From: Lachnospiraceae bacterium
Lineage (GTDB): Bacteria > Bacillota_A > Clostridia > Lachnospirales > Lachnospiraceae
Direction of reading: 5' to 3'
DNA: 13,180 bases
NCBI GenBank assembly: GCA_024689605.1
Contig: JAILDD010000012.1
Span: forward strand, 1 to 13,180
Numbering within the stretch: the first letter of the stretch is position 1; each line of letters begins with the position of its first letter. Below the pieces are notes generated by a model that worked only from the letters and a program-made list of their open reading frames with translations, made no database searches and was not told where the DNA came from. The translations under genes and the position numbers were made by a program. Shown piece by piece: positions 6,724-13,180 of the stretch.

Positions 6724-8085
6724 TTACATAGCGTTTTTCTTCATAATATAAATATGCACCAGAGCATCATTGAGGCGCTCTTCAGTGATTGCGCCATCAT
6801 TGATGGAATCCAGCAGATACTGATAAGTTGTCTCAAAATCAGAGCTTACATAAACCATATCCGCACCGGCATTTATTGCCCTCAGCGCAGCCTCCTGCTG
6901 TGAATACTCAGCATCTTTGGCGATGACTGCCAGGTCATCCGTAATGATCACACCGTTGAATCCAAGCTGCCCGCGTAAATCATCGCTGATAAGAGACTCT
7001 GATATATATGCAGGAAGAACATTTCCTTCCGCGTCGCTTACCCCGATATTACCTATCATTATCACTCCGGCCCCTTCGTTTATAGCGGACTCAAAAGGCT
7101 TATACTCAACATCCCGAAAATCGTCAAGGGTTTTATCTGTTTCAGTCATACCGCCATTTGGCGCAGCACTTAAGAATCCCTGCCCCGGGAAGGTATAAAC
7201 ACATGATACAATTTTCTGATCTGAAAGACCTGACACTGCTGAACCTGCCATTGAAGCAACTATATCAGCGTCAGAACCAAAGGAAACCTTTGATTCATAA
7301 GAACCTTCGGTTGCAACATCGCATAAAGGTGCAATATCCATATCAACATTATATTCATTTAGCGCTGACCCAATAGCAAGGTATGCCTGATACGCATTAG
7401 TATTGTCACCGGATGCTCCCAGATCCGGAGCGGAACTGATATCTTCATCAAAACTTATTGTTTTATTTACACTACCATCTTCCTTAACAGCAACAAATAA
7501 CCCTCTAAGTTCATTTTCAGATGCATAAGCCTCCGAGTAAATATCCTTTGTCTTTGAAATAAGCGTTTTAAACTGCTCGGCGTCAACCCAGTTATCCTTA
7601 TCATAGATCAAAATACCCACAGGATATTTTTCGAGAGCTGCCTTTGTTCCTTCACCGGCCTGTGTAGCTGCATTTACCCCTGTAAGAGCTTCGGGCGTGG
7701 TCATTATCAGTGCACCAGCTTTTTCTTCGGCACTCATAGACTCTATAACTGCTAAAACATCAGGATCAACCGAAGACTCCTCCGGAGTATCCTCCGGAGC
7801 AGTATCATCAGACACTGTTTCTATATTGTCAGGTGTTGAAATTACTGCCTCCTCTTCGGAAACGGAAGGTGTAGCAGCCAGATTCTCGGAAATCCTCGCT
7901 TCGGTTTCAGCACGTTTTTCATTAAAAAAATCAGCAAGCTTTCTTACCCCGTAATATCCGCCAAGCCCTATGAAGAACATTATTACCACAAGCAGCATAT
8001 ATGCCAGAACCTGATTTCTCATCTGGCGCCTGCGTCTTATTTTCCTGCGTGATTCCGATGTTGGTTTTTTATTATCTTTTTTCAT
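6724..8085 (-). CDS. Membrane-anchored GH3-like protein, catalytic site degenerate
   Basis: The protein has 453 residues. A basic N-terminus and one membrane segment (about 25-47) lead into an acidic Ser/Glu/Pro/Thr linker (about 60-105), then a glycoside hydrolase family 3 N-terminal barrel of the NagZ (beta-N-acetylhexosaminidase) type. Family landmarks are visible: MDIAPLCDV (about 248-257), FPGQG (299-303), and LRGQLGFNGVIITDDL with the probable nucleophile Asp383. Others are missing. KHFPGHG reads YTFPGQG, and the acid/base loop (usually D-[ST]-H) reads APN at about 308-310. The later GHI reads GNI, and the substrate-binding D-E-G-G segment reads KEDGS. It is probably extracytoplasmic and may bind rather than hydrolyse cell-wall sugar. 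The start is ATG with a weak AAGAGA site. No clear terminator follows. Confidence 0.85.
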   Translation of the reverse strand: MKKDNKKPTSESRRKIRRRRQMRNQVLAYMLLVVIMFFIGLGGYYGVRKLADFFNEKRAETEARISENLAATPSVSEEEAVISTPDNIETVSDDTAPEDTPEESSVDPDVLAVIESMSAEEKAGALIMTTPEALTGVNAATQAGEGTKAALEKYPVGILIYDKDNWVDAEQFKTLISKTKDIYSEAYASENELRGLFVAVKEDGSVNKTISFDEDISSAPDLGASGDNTNAYQAYLAIGSALNEYNVDMDIAPLCDVATEGSYESKVSFGSDADIVASMAGSAVSGLSDQKIVSCVYTFPGQGFLSAAPNGGMTETDKTLDDFRDVEYKPFESAINEGAGVIMIGNIGVSDAEGNVLPAYISESLISDDLRGQLGFNGVIITDDLAVIAKDAEYSQQEAALRAINAGADMVYVSSDFETTYQYLLDSINDGAITEERLNDALVHIYIMKKNAM

Positions 8086-8199
8086 AGTTATCTCTTACTT
8101 AAATTATATGATAATGAACATGAAGTATATAGCAAAAATGCATATCAGCCACCCGGATAAAACATTTATATCATATTATATACTGTAAAAACATGGATT

Positions 8200-8231
8200 A
8201 TTATAGCATAGTAATCCTATGTCTGCCATAG
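8200..8231 (-). promoter_or_regulatory. Possible promoter and operator upstream of the GH3-like gene
   Basis: An extended -10 box TGCTATAAT on the minus strand (TATAAT at plus 8200-8205) has no convincing -35. Directly upstream, plus-strand CATAG, CTATG, CATAG occur at 8207-8211, 8217-8221 and 8227-8231, separated by exactly five bases each time. These overlapping inverted repeats occupy the spacer/-35 region and could be an operator. Confidence 0.4.
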
Positions 8232-8324
8232 TTATATTGTAGTAAACATAAAATTTTTCTGTAACCTTAATATCAATAAATTAATTTTATTAACTAAGTT
8301 CTTGAACCGCAACGAAAAATAATA

Positions 8325-8836
8325 AAAAGCGCAAAATAAGAGCCCTTACAAATCATCTGATTACGATCTGCAAGGGCTCTTACTGTGACTCAATGTCCAA
8401 TGGACCTTACCTCCTGATTGAGATTCCTGCGTCCTTTCATCGAATTTTACTTCGAGGACTTTCTTTATTCAATTGACCTGCTATCGAATTCGCCCTGCCT
8501 ATCATCCTCCATCTTTGTTCTCTAAACTGCGATGAAACTTTTTCAACTCACCGCTTTCTCCTTTGATGAACCTTAAATAAGCTTGCTCTCTTCGACTCCT
8601 GTACCTCCCGGATATATCCCATCATTCCATCGAGTTGTTCCTGCTTTCTCGTCACAGGGTGTTCTCTACATTTCTTCAGGGATGAACACCTAAGATACTT
8701 TACTTAATGCTTGGGCGGTCCGTACCTCCTTCTTCAAGTGATCCTCGACAACTTTGCTGATCTGATCAGTTTCATCATCAGTGCAATTGTTCCGCCTTTC
8801 TCTTTATATGTTATCAACAACTCTCTGTTGTTGTTA
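8325..8836 (-). ncRNA. Large structured noncoding RNA, about 500 nt, family not recognised
   Basis: No protein gene fits between 8086 and 9103, yet this stretch is bounded by a strong minus-strand promoter and a long terminator. The transcript is purine-rich and can form many local helices (plus coordinates of paired arms): 8815-8821/8827-8833; 8714-8718/8792-8796, enclosing 8748-8757/8783-8790 and 8757-8761/8777-8781; 8658-8664/8684-8690; 8529-8535/8548-8554; 8431-8434/8456-8459 stacked on 8440-8444/8451-8455; 8389-8394/8417-8422 with inner 8395-8398/8402-8405. GGAGGTA occurs three times, twice within GGAGGTA[CA]GG[AT]CC. I see no hallmarks of RNase P RNA, tmRNA, SRP RNA, T-box or a known riboswitch. 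Size and host group recall large Firmicutes RNAs such as ROOL, but I cannot show homology. The exact 5' end is a guess from the -10 box. Confidence 0.68.
8333..8382 (-). terminator. Terminator of the large RNA
   Basis: An uninterrupted helix of about 18 bp can form: TAAGAGCCCTT pairs with AAGGGCTCTTA (plus 8372-8382 and 8337-8347), then a G-U pair, then CAGATC/GATTTG, with a ten-base loop. TTTT follows, and after GCGC a further T-rich tract to about 8315. Confidence 0.88.
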
Positions 8837-8841
8837 TCTAT

Positions 8842-8878
8842 ATACTACCATAATAAAATAAATTGTCAACACTTTTTT
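8842..8878 (-). promoter_or_regulatory. Promoter of the large RNA
   Basis: On the minus strand AAAAAAGTG abuts a perfect TTGACA (plus 8864-8869), then 16 bases, then TAGTAT (plus 8842-8847) with an upstream TGG giving an extended -10. The tract above the -35 is A/T-rich. The build closely copies the tRNA-Gly promoter. Confidence 0.78.
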
Positions 8879-9047
8879 GGATAAATTTTATATTATTTTG
8901 CTCTTTTTAATCTGCTGCGCCAAATCATGTGTTATTCTCTGTTAGATTAGTTCATCAAATCCAAAAAGTCTTCCCAAGCCCTAAACACTCGCCTGATAGA
9001 GCGAAATGAGCCCGGCAGTTTCCGGAAATGCCAGCATAACATAGAAA
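8879..9047. other. Gene-free spacer between lysC terminator and large-RNA promoter
   Basis: There is no plausible coding frame on either strand and no further promoter or terminator. The only structure is a small hairpin at about 9014-9033 (GGCA, a bulged G, then TTT/AAA around CCGG, then TGCC), of unknown meaning. The part next to the promoter is A/T-rich. Confidence 0.5.
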
Positions 9048-9071
9048 CGGGCCACCTTTAATAGTGGCCCG
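9044..9071 (-). terminator. Terminator of lysC
   Basis: The minus-strand stem CGGGCCAC/GTGGCCCG (8 bp) has an eight-base loop, followed by TTTCTATGTT. The T tract is short, but the stem is strong and starts 33 bases after the lysC stop codon. Confidence 0.75.
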
Positions 9072-9103
9072 AGTGAATATTCAATAATAAATTTTAATTA
9101 GCT

Positions 9104-10315
9104 TTACGCCTCATCCAGTCCGAAGATCTCATGTGCAGCATTCATAGCCTTATCAACTTCCTTCTCATCGATAAGTACTGTTACGCGGATCTCGGATGTA
9201 GATATCATCTTGATGTTGATATTTGAGTTGTAGAGACATTCGAACATCTTTGCGGCAACACCGGGATTGCTCATCATTCCGGCACCTACTACAGAAACCT
9301 TTGCAACGCCGGTCTCCATGCTTACCTTCTCATATCCGATGCGCTTCTTTCCCTCTTCGATAACCTTAACGGCATCATCTGCATAATCACCCACAACGGT
9401 AAAAGCAATATCCTGCTCGCCGTCACGGCCTACAGACTGAAGGATCATATCAACATTTATGTTAGCCTGGGCAAGTGCATCAAAAAGCCTGAAAGCAGCA
9501 CCCGGCTTATCACTTAATCCGATAACGGAAATCTTTGCACAATTCTTATCTGATGCAACACCGCTGATCAACATTCTTTCCACTTTTACTTCCTCCTTAA
9601 CAACTGTTCCTTCTTCATTTGTAAGACTTGAGCGTACCACAAGCTGTACACCGTATTTCTTTGCCAGTTCTACCGACCTGTTATGAAGCACGCCTGCTCC
9701 AAGTGTAGCAAGATCAAGCATCTCATCATAGGTGATCTCATCAAGTTTTCTTGCGTTCTTGACAACCCGGGGATCAGCTGTATAAACTCCATCCACATCA
9801 GTATAGATTTCACAGGCATCAGCCTTAAGTGCTGCAGCAAGCGCAACCGCAGTTGTGTCAGATCCGCCGCGTCCCAGTGTTGTATAATCACCGTATTTAT
9901 TGATTCCCTGGAAACCGGTAACGATAACGATCTTTTTCTGGTCAAGTTCATGAGTGATACGCTCGGTATCGATTCTCTTAAGCCTTGCATTTGAATAAGT
10001 GGATGTGGTATGCATCGCTACCTGGAATGCGTTGAGGGATACTGCCGGTACTCCCAAAGCATCAAAAGCCATTGCAGCAAGTGCAACAGATGTCTGCTCA
10101 CCTGTTGTAAGCAGCATGTCCATTTCCCTTCTTGAAGGATTTGGATTGATGTCCTTAGCCTGTTCGATAAGCACATCAGTCATCTTGCCCATAGCGGAAA
10201 GAACAACAACTACACTGTTTCCTTTTTTGTAATCTTCGATACATCTGCGGCAGACATTATAGATACGTTCTTTATTTGCCACTGATGTTCCGCCGAACTT
10301 CTTTACGATCAGCAT
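9104..10315 (-). CDS. lysC: Aspartate kinase
   Basis: The protein has 403 residues, the usual length of a monofunctional aspartokinase. It phosphorylates L-aspartate with ATP, the first step towards lysine, threonine and methionine. The kinase domain shows KFGGTSV at 6-12, TTGEQTS around 70-76, TLGRGGSDTTA at 146-156 and YTDVDGVYTADPR at 171-183. Two C-terminal ACT domains (about 260-400; AKISVIGLSDKPGAA and KVSVVGAG..ISTSEIRVTVLI) are the expected amino-acid-sensing part, so feedback inhibition is likely. The ATG follows AGGAGG by six bases. It lies 124 bases behind hom, probably in one transcript, and the intergenic leader can fold into alternative hairpins. The symbol lysC is used in the general sense; an isozyme name cannot be decided here. 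Confidence 0.96.
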   Translation of the reverse strand: MLIVKKFGGTSVANKERIYNVCRRCIEDYKKGNSVVVVLSAMGKMTDVLIEQAKDINPNPSRREMDMLLTTGEQTSVALAAMAFDALGVPAVSLNAFQVAMHTTSTYSNARLKRIDTERITHELDQKKIVIVTGFQGINKYGDYTTLGRGGSDTTAVALAAALKADACEIYTDVDGVYTADPRVVKNARKLDEITYDEMLDLATLGAGVLHNRSVELAKKYGVQLVVRSSLTNEEGTVVKEEVKVERMLISGVASDKNCAKISVIGLSDKPGAAFRLFDALAQANINVDMILQSVGRDGEQDIAFTVVGDYADDAVKVIEEGKKRIGYEKVSMETGVAKVSVVGAGMMSNPGVAAKMFECLYNSNINIKMISTSEIRVTVLIDEKEVDKAMNAAHEIFGLDEA

Positions 10316-10328
10316 TTTTTCCTCCTGT

Positions 10329-10422
10329 GCCGTATTCTTACGGCTGTATATTATTTATGCCCTTGAGCACGACTACCGTTCCGGTTTTGTAACCTGTTCA
10401 GAACCTGTCATGAACGGTTACA
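10329..10422 (-). promoter_or_regulatory. Structured hom-lysC intergenic region with competing hairpins
   Basis: Hairpin A pairs plus 10388-10400 with 10411-10422 (12 pairs, one bulge). Hairpin B pairs ACCGTTC at 10375-10381 with GAACGGT at 10412-10418 and uses bases of A, so only one can form. A third hairpin, GCCGTA/TACGGC (10329-10344, loop TTCT on the plus strand), ends two bases before the lysC ribosome site. No T tract follows any of them, so control of translation or mRNA processing is likelier than termination. It does not look like a lysine riboswitch, being too short and lacking its core. Confidence 0.45.
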
Positions 10423-10439
10423 TGTTTTCACTGTAAATA

Positions 10440-11648
10440 TCAGCCGAGTCTTATATAGCTCTTTGTGTCTGCCAGCTTATCATAAGCAGGCTTAAAGCTG
10501 CCTTCACTTACAGGCTTTGTTATCACACCAAACTCGCCTTCAACACCGGCATCAACTTCACTTACCTCACCGAAAGCTGCACTCAGTTCGTCATGCCTTT
10601 CAGCAAAGCTTCCGCGAAGTCTTACAAAATACGAAAACTCAACACTTGCAATATCTACAAGTTCTTCAGCTTCTTCGGACCATCCGGCACTGAAATGTTC
10701 ACCGACATGCTTTGCAAGTTCTACCGCATCACCGACAACAGCTGATGCTGTAGGAAGCTTTCCTGCTCCTCTTCCATAATAAAGTGAATCATCCAGCATA
10801 TCGGAATGCACAAGTACAGCATTGAATACATCCTGTGCACAGTTTATGGGGTCATCTTTATCTATCATTCTGGGTGAAACAATTGCATAGAAACCCTTTT
10901 CCGTCTTCTGGCACATAGCAATAAGCTTGATGGTACGTCCCAGTTTATGCGCATATTTAAAATCTACGGGGGTAACTTTTGTTATACCTTCTGTCTGTAT
11001 CTGCTCCCAGTCAGCTCTCCTGTTTGATATAAGAGACACAAGAATAGCCATCTTCCTGCATGCGTCATGTCCCTCTACATCAGCTTCGGGATTTCTCTCA
11101 GCATAGCCTTTATCCTGTGCTTCCTTCAGAACAGCATCAAAATCAGCACCTTCGCGCTCCATCTTTGTTAAGATGTAGTTGGTGGTACCATTGAGGATAC
11201 CCTTTACGCTCTCGATACGTTCAGCAGTAAGGGCATCATTAAGAGTTCTGAGGATGGGAATGCCGCCGCCTACGCTTGCTTCGAAAAGATAATTTGCATT
11301 ATTTTCCTTTGCAATGCGCATAAGCTCTGCGCCCTTGGCTGCTACAAGCTCTTTATTGGATGTGCAGACACTCTTACCTGCTTCCAAAGCCCTTTTTGAA
11401 AATGTGAAAGCAGGCTCAACGCCGCCCATAGCCTCACATACCACCTTTACTTCATCATCCTTGATAATGTCTTCAAAGTCATGAGTGACAAGGCTTTCAT
11501 ATCTGTCTCCCGGGAAATCCCTCAGATCCAGAATATATTTCACATGCATATCAACGCCATGCGCTGCGATCACATCAGAATTTTCCTCAATGACCTGCAC
11601 AACGCCGCTTCCTACCGTTCCGTATCCCAAAACCGCTGCTTTAACCAT
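10440..11648 (-). CDS. hom: Homoserine dehydrogenase
   Basis: The protein has 402 residues from the ATG at 11648. That start is preferred because AAAGGAG lies eight bases upstream and the product begins directly with the Rossmann strand (VKAAVLGYGTVGSG). A longer frame from a TTG at 11690 would swallow this ribosome site. The enzyme reduces aspartate semialdehyde to homoserine with NAD(P)H, at the branch to threonine and methionine. The NAD-binding domain covers about 1-130. The catalytic domain carries the family signature GYAERNPEADVEGHDACRK, which includes the conserved Asp and Lys. A C-terminal ACT-like part (about 330-400) should sense end product. Together with lysC downstream it forms an aspartate-pathway gene pair; the intervening enzyme, aspartate semialdehyde dehydrogenase, is not in the window. 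Confidence 0.96.
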   Translation of the reverse strand: MVKAAVLGYGTVGSGVVQVIEENSDVIAAHGVDMHVKYILDLRDFPGDRYESLVTHDFEDIIKDDEVKVVCEAMGGVEPAFTFSKRALEAGKSVCTSNKELVAAKGAELMRIAKENNANYLFEASVGGGIPILRTLNDALTAERIESVKGILNGTTNYILTKMEREGADFDAVLKEAQDKGYAERNPEADVEGHDACRKMAILVSLISNRRADWEQIQTEGITKVTPVDFKYAHKLGRTIKLIAMCQKTEKGFYAIVSPRMIDKDDPINCAQDVFNAVLVHSDMLDDSLYYGRGAGKLPTASAVVGDAVELAKHVGEHFSAGWSEEAEELVDIASVEFSYFVRLRGSFAERHDELSAAFGEVSEVDAGVEGEFGVITKPVSEGSFKPAYDKLADTKSYIRLG

Positions 11649-11697
11649 GGGAGTCTCTCCTTTGTTGCTTTCAAAAATACATTGCAGCAAACATCAC

Positions 11698-11727
11698 AAA
11701 AACGCATACCGCAACAGATACATGCGT
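11698..11727 (-). promoter_or_regulatory. Hairpin plus T-run in the hom leader (possible attenuator)
   Basis: On the minus strand ACGCAT pairs with ATGCGT across a 14-base loop, followed directly by TTTTT (plus 11698-11702), about 50 bases before the hom start. A 9-codon frame (ATG at 11723, stop at 11694) runs through it but lacks a ribosome site and is not rich in Thr or Met codons. The stem is only 6 bp. Confidence 0.3.
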
Positions 11728-11728
11728 G

Positions 11729-11757
11729 ATTTTATCATATAGAAAAAATACGTGCAA
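11729..11757 (-). promoter_or_regulatory. Promoter of hom(-lysC)
   Basis: On the minus strand TTGCAC (plus 11752-11757), 17 bases, then TAAAAT (plus 11729-11734). It predicts a leader of about 75 bases before the hom ATG. There is no obvious terminator between the M32 peptidase gene and this promoter. Confidence 0.6.
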
Positions 11758-11814
11758 GACTAAGTTGACGGGACCTGCCGGCAGCAAAAACGGGAAGTGC
11801 TATACTTTAAAAGT

Positions 11815-13180
11815 TTAGTCCTGCAAATACTTCTTCTCAAGATAATCCAGATAGTCCGCTGCAGTAAGCTCCCGGCCGGTTATATCCTTTATCCAGGCAG
11901 CCGGTTCCAGACGGTTTGCTTTAGCAAATACATGCGCCTTCATCCAGCTGTTTATTTTTCCGAAACCGTATTCGGATAGGGATTCAAAAGGATCGAATTC
12001 CTCCTGCATTTTACTTAAATACATTCCGCCGTAAAAATTGCCAAGAGCGTAAGTAGGGAAATATCCAAGACAGTCGGTCCAGTGTACATCCTGAAGTACT
12101 CCTGTAAGGTCATCTGCAGGCCTGATTTCCAAATAATGTTCATATTTCTCTGCCCACAATTTCGGCAGATCACTGATATGGATCCTTCCCGCGGCCATTT
12201 CCCGCTCCAGCTCATAACGTATCATTATATGCAGTGTATATGTGAGTTCATCTGCATCAGTGCGTATTAATGAGGGCTGCACATGATTAACAGCCTCGTA
12301 TAATTCTTTTTCACTCACATCTTTCATCACATCAGGAAAAACCTCACATATCTTAGGATAGATAAGATGTATGAAAGCAGCTGATCGCCCAATGATGTTT
12401 TCATAAAAACGGGATACGGACTCGTGCTGTCCCATAGATTTAAAATCCTCTATATGATGATTATAATCCTCGGCCGGCTGAAGCTGTTCAAAAAGAGCAT
12501 GACCACACTCATGTATTACCGTATAAATATTGGCAAGGAAATTATCCGGTTCAAAATTTGTGGTTATCCTGGTATCATTCCTTCCTATCCTGTCAGTGAA
12601 AGGATGAGTGGTAAGAGACCAGGCACCCCGAGACCGGTCAAACTCCATCAGATCAAGCAGATACTCAGTGATCTCTGTCTGCTGGGCATCAGTTACCCTT
12701 ATATTCAGAAAATCCGTACGTACCTTAGCCTCACGGTCATGTATCTTTTCCATTATATTAAAGATACGCTCCCGGCATTCATCAAAGAGTTTATCAAAGA
12801 TTTCCGTAGACATCCCTGTTTCGTATTCATCCAGCATCCTGTCATAAATACATTTTGCTCCGGGAACAGCTTCTGCATCCCAATGACCTGTTCTTTCTAT
12901 ATCCAGATGAATCCTATGCTCAAGAGAATCTGCAAATAATGAAAAATCATTTTCTTTCCTTGCTTTCATCCAGGCATTCCAGGCAATTTTGTTAGCAGCA
13001 TCATATTTTTCCATTTCTTCTGCCGTTATATTTTTATCCCGCAGATAGTCCTTATAAAGACGCCGTACAAGCACTCCGTCCCCATCATCAAGCTGCGGAA
13101 GCTTAAGGTATAACTTCCCAACCGTCTGAATGAACTCATCCCTTTTCCTGATACGGTATGCCGCTCCGGATAAAGCAGTA
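11815..13180 (-). CDS. Peptidase M32 metallocarboxypeptidase (5' end beyond window)
   Basis: The open frame runs from the stop at 11815 to the window edge without interruption (about 454 codons). A GTG at 13074 is merely internal, because the coding sequence upstream continues (RKRDEFIQTVGKLYL). M32 enzymes (carboxypeptidase Taq type) are about 500 residues, so only a short N-terminal part is missing. They remove C-terminal amino acids using one metal ion. Visible landmarks are HECGH (plus 12499-12513), the HExxH zinc site and catalytic Glu; HESVSRFYEN, with the third ligand glutamate; DELTYTLHI; and HWTDCLGYFPTYALGN. The family usually has HEAGH or a close variant, and Cys at the third position is a small deviation. 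It is likely cytoplasmic. It precedes hom by 166 bases, with no shared pathway. Confidence 0.93.
   Translation of the reverse strand, partial: TALSGAAYRIRKRDEFIQTVGKLYLKLPQLDDGDGVLVRRLYKDYLRDKNITAEEMEKYDAANKIAWNAWMKARKENDFSLFADSLEHRIHLDIERTGHWDAEAVPGAKCIYDRMLDEYETGMSTEIFDKLFDECRERIFNIMEKIHDREAKVRTDFLNIRVTDAQQTEITEYLLDLMEFDRSRGAWSLTTHPFTDRIGRNDTRITTNFEPDNFLANIYTVIHECGHALFEQLQPAEDYNHHIEDFKSMGQHESVSRFYENIIGRSAAFIHLIYPKICEVFPDVMKDVSEKELYEAVNHVQPSLIRTDADELTYTLHIMIRYELEREMAAGRIHISDLPKLWAEKYEHYLEIRPADDLTGVLQDVHWTDCLGYFPTYALGNFYGGMYLSKMQEEFDPFESLSEYGFGKINSWMKAHVFAKANRLEPAAWIKDITGRELTAADYLDYLEKKYLQD

Noticed and set aside
8333..8836. RNase P RNA, tmRNA, SRP RNA, T-box leader or lysine riboswitch
   Set aside because: None of the hallmark segments I know for these RNAs is present, and the element is closed by its own terminator 250 bases before the next gene.
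11649..11690. Upstream TTG start for homoserine dehydrogenase
   Set aside because: It would place the strong AAAGGAG site inside the gene, and the added 14 residues precede the Rossmann strand without family support.
11769..11800. Terminator for the M32 peptidase gene around CTGCCGGCAG
   Set aside because: The palindrome has no loop worth the name and no T tract follows on the minus strand.

Overview
The window looks like chromosomal DNA from a low-to-mid GC member of the Clostridia, most likely Lachnospiraceae (Butyrivibrio-like). This is inferred from codon style, strong AGGAGG-type ribosome sites, the hom/lysC arrangement, 3D-domain wall proteins and zinc-ribbon proteins. It was not checked by any search. 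Every gene I can support lies on the minus strand, so the window reads from high to low coordinates. I see no insertion sequence, phage gene, CRISPR array or origin.

In transcription order: a peptidase M32 carboxypeptidase (truncated by the window end) is followed by hom (homoserine dehydrogenase) and lysC (aspartate kinase), two steps of aspartate-family amino acid synthesis. The roughly 124-base gap between hom and lysC can form two mutually exclusive hairpins. A terminator follows lysC. Next comes a 1 kb stretch with no protein gene (8086-9103). It contains what I consider the main discovery candidate: an apparently independent, highly structured transcript of about 500 nt. It has a strong promoter near 8842-8869, at least seven hairpins and a long terminator at 8337-8382.

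Below that lie a membrane-anchored GH3-like protein that has lost key catalytic and substrate-binding residues, a tRNA-Gly(GCC) unit with its own promoter and terminator, and a membrane protein with a four-cysteine zinc-ribbon. Then comes a two-gene operon in which an HPr-like protein lacking the active-site histidine is translationally coupled to a GreA-type elongation factor starting at TTG. It is followed by a secreted SH3/3D-domain cell-wall protein, a zinc-ribbon/coiled-coil/Sel1-repeat protein, and a tRNA operon (Arg-TCT, His-GTG, Gln-TTG, the last cut by the window edge).

The genes fall into three loose themes: amino-acid synthesis (hom, lysC), envelope functions (GH3-like, 3D protein, membrane zinc-ribbon protein) and stable RNAs (four tRNAs plus the large RNA). 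The three stable-RNA promoters share an AAAAAAGTG element directly upstream of a perfect TTGACA box. This sets them apart from the protein-gene promoters here and supports the large RNA being an abundant, real transcript.
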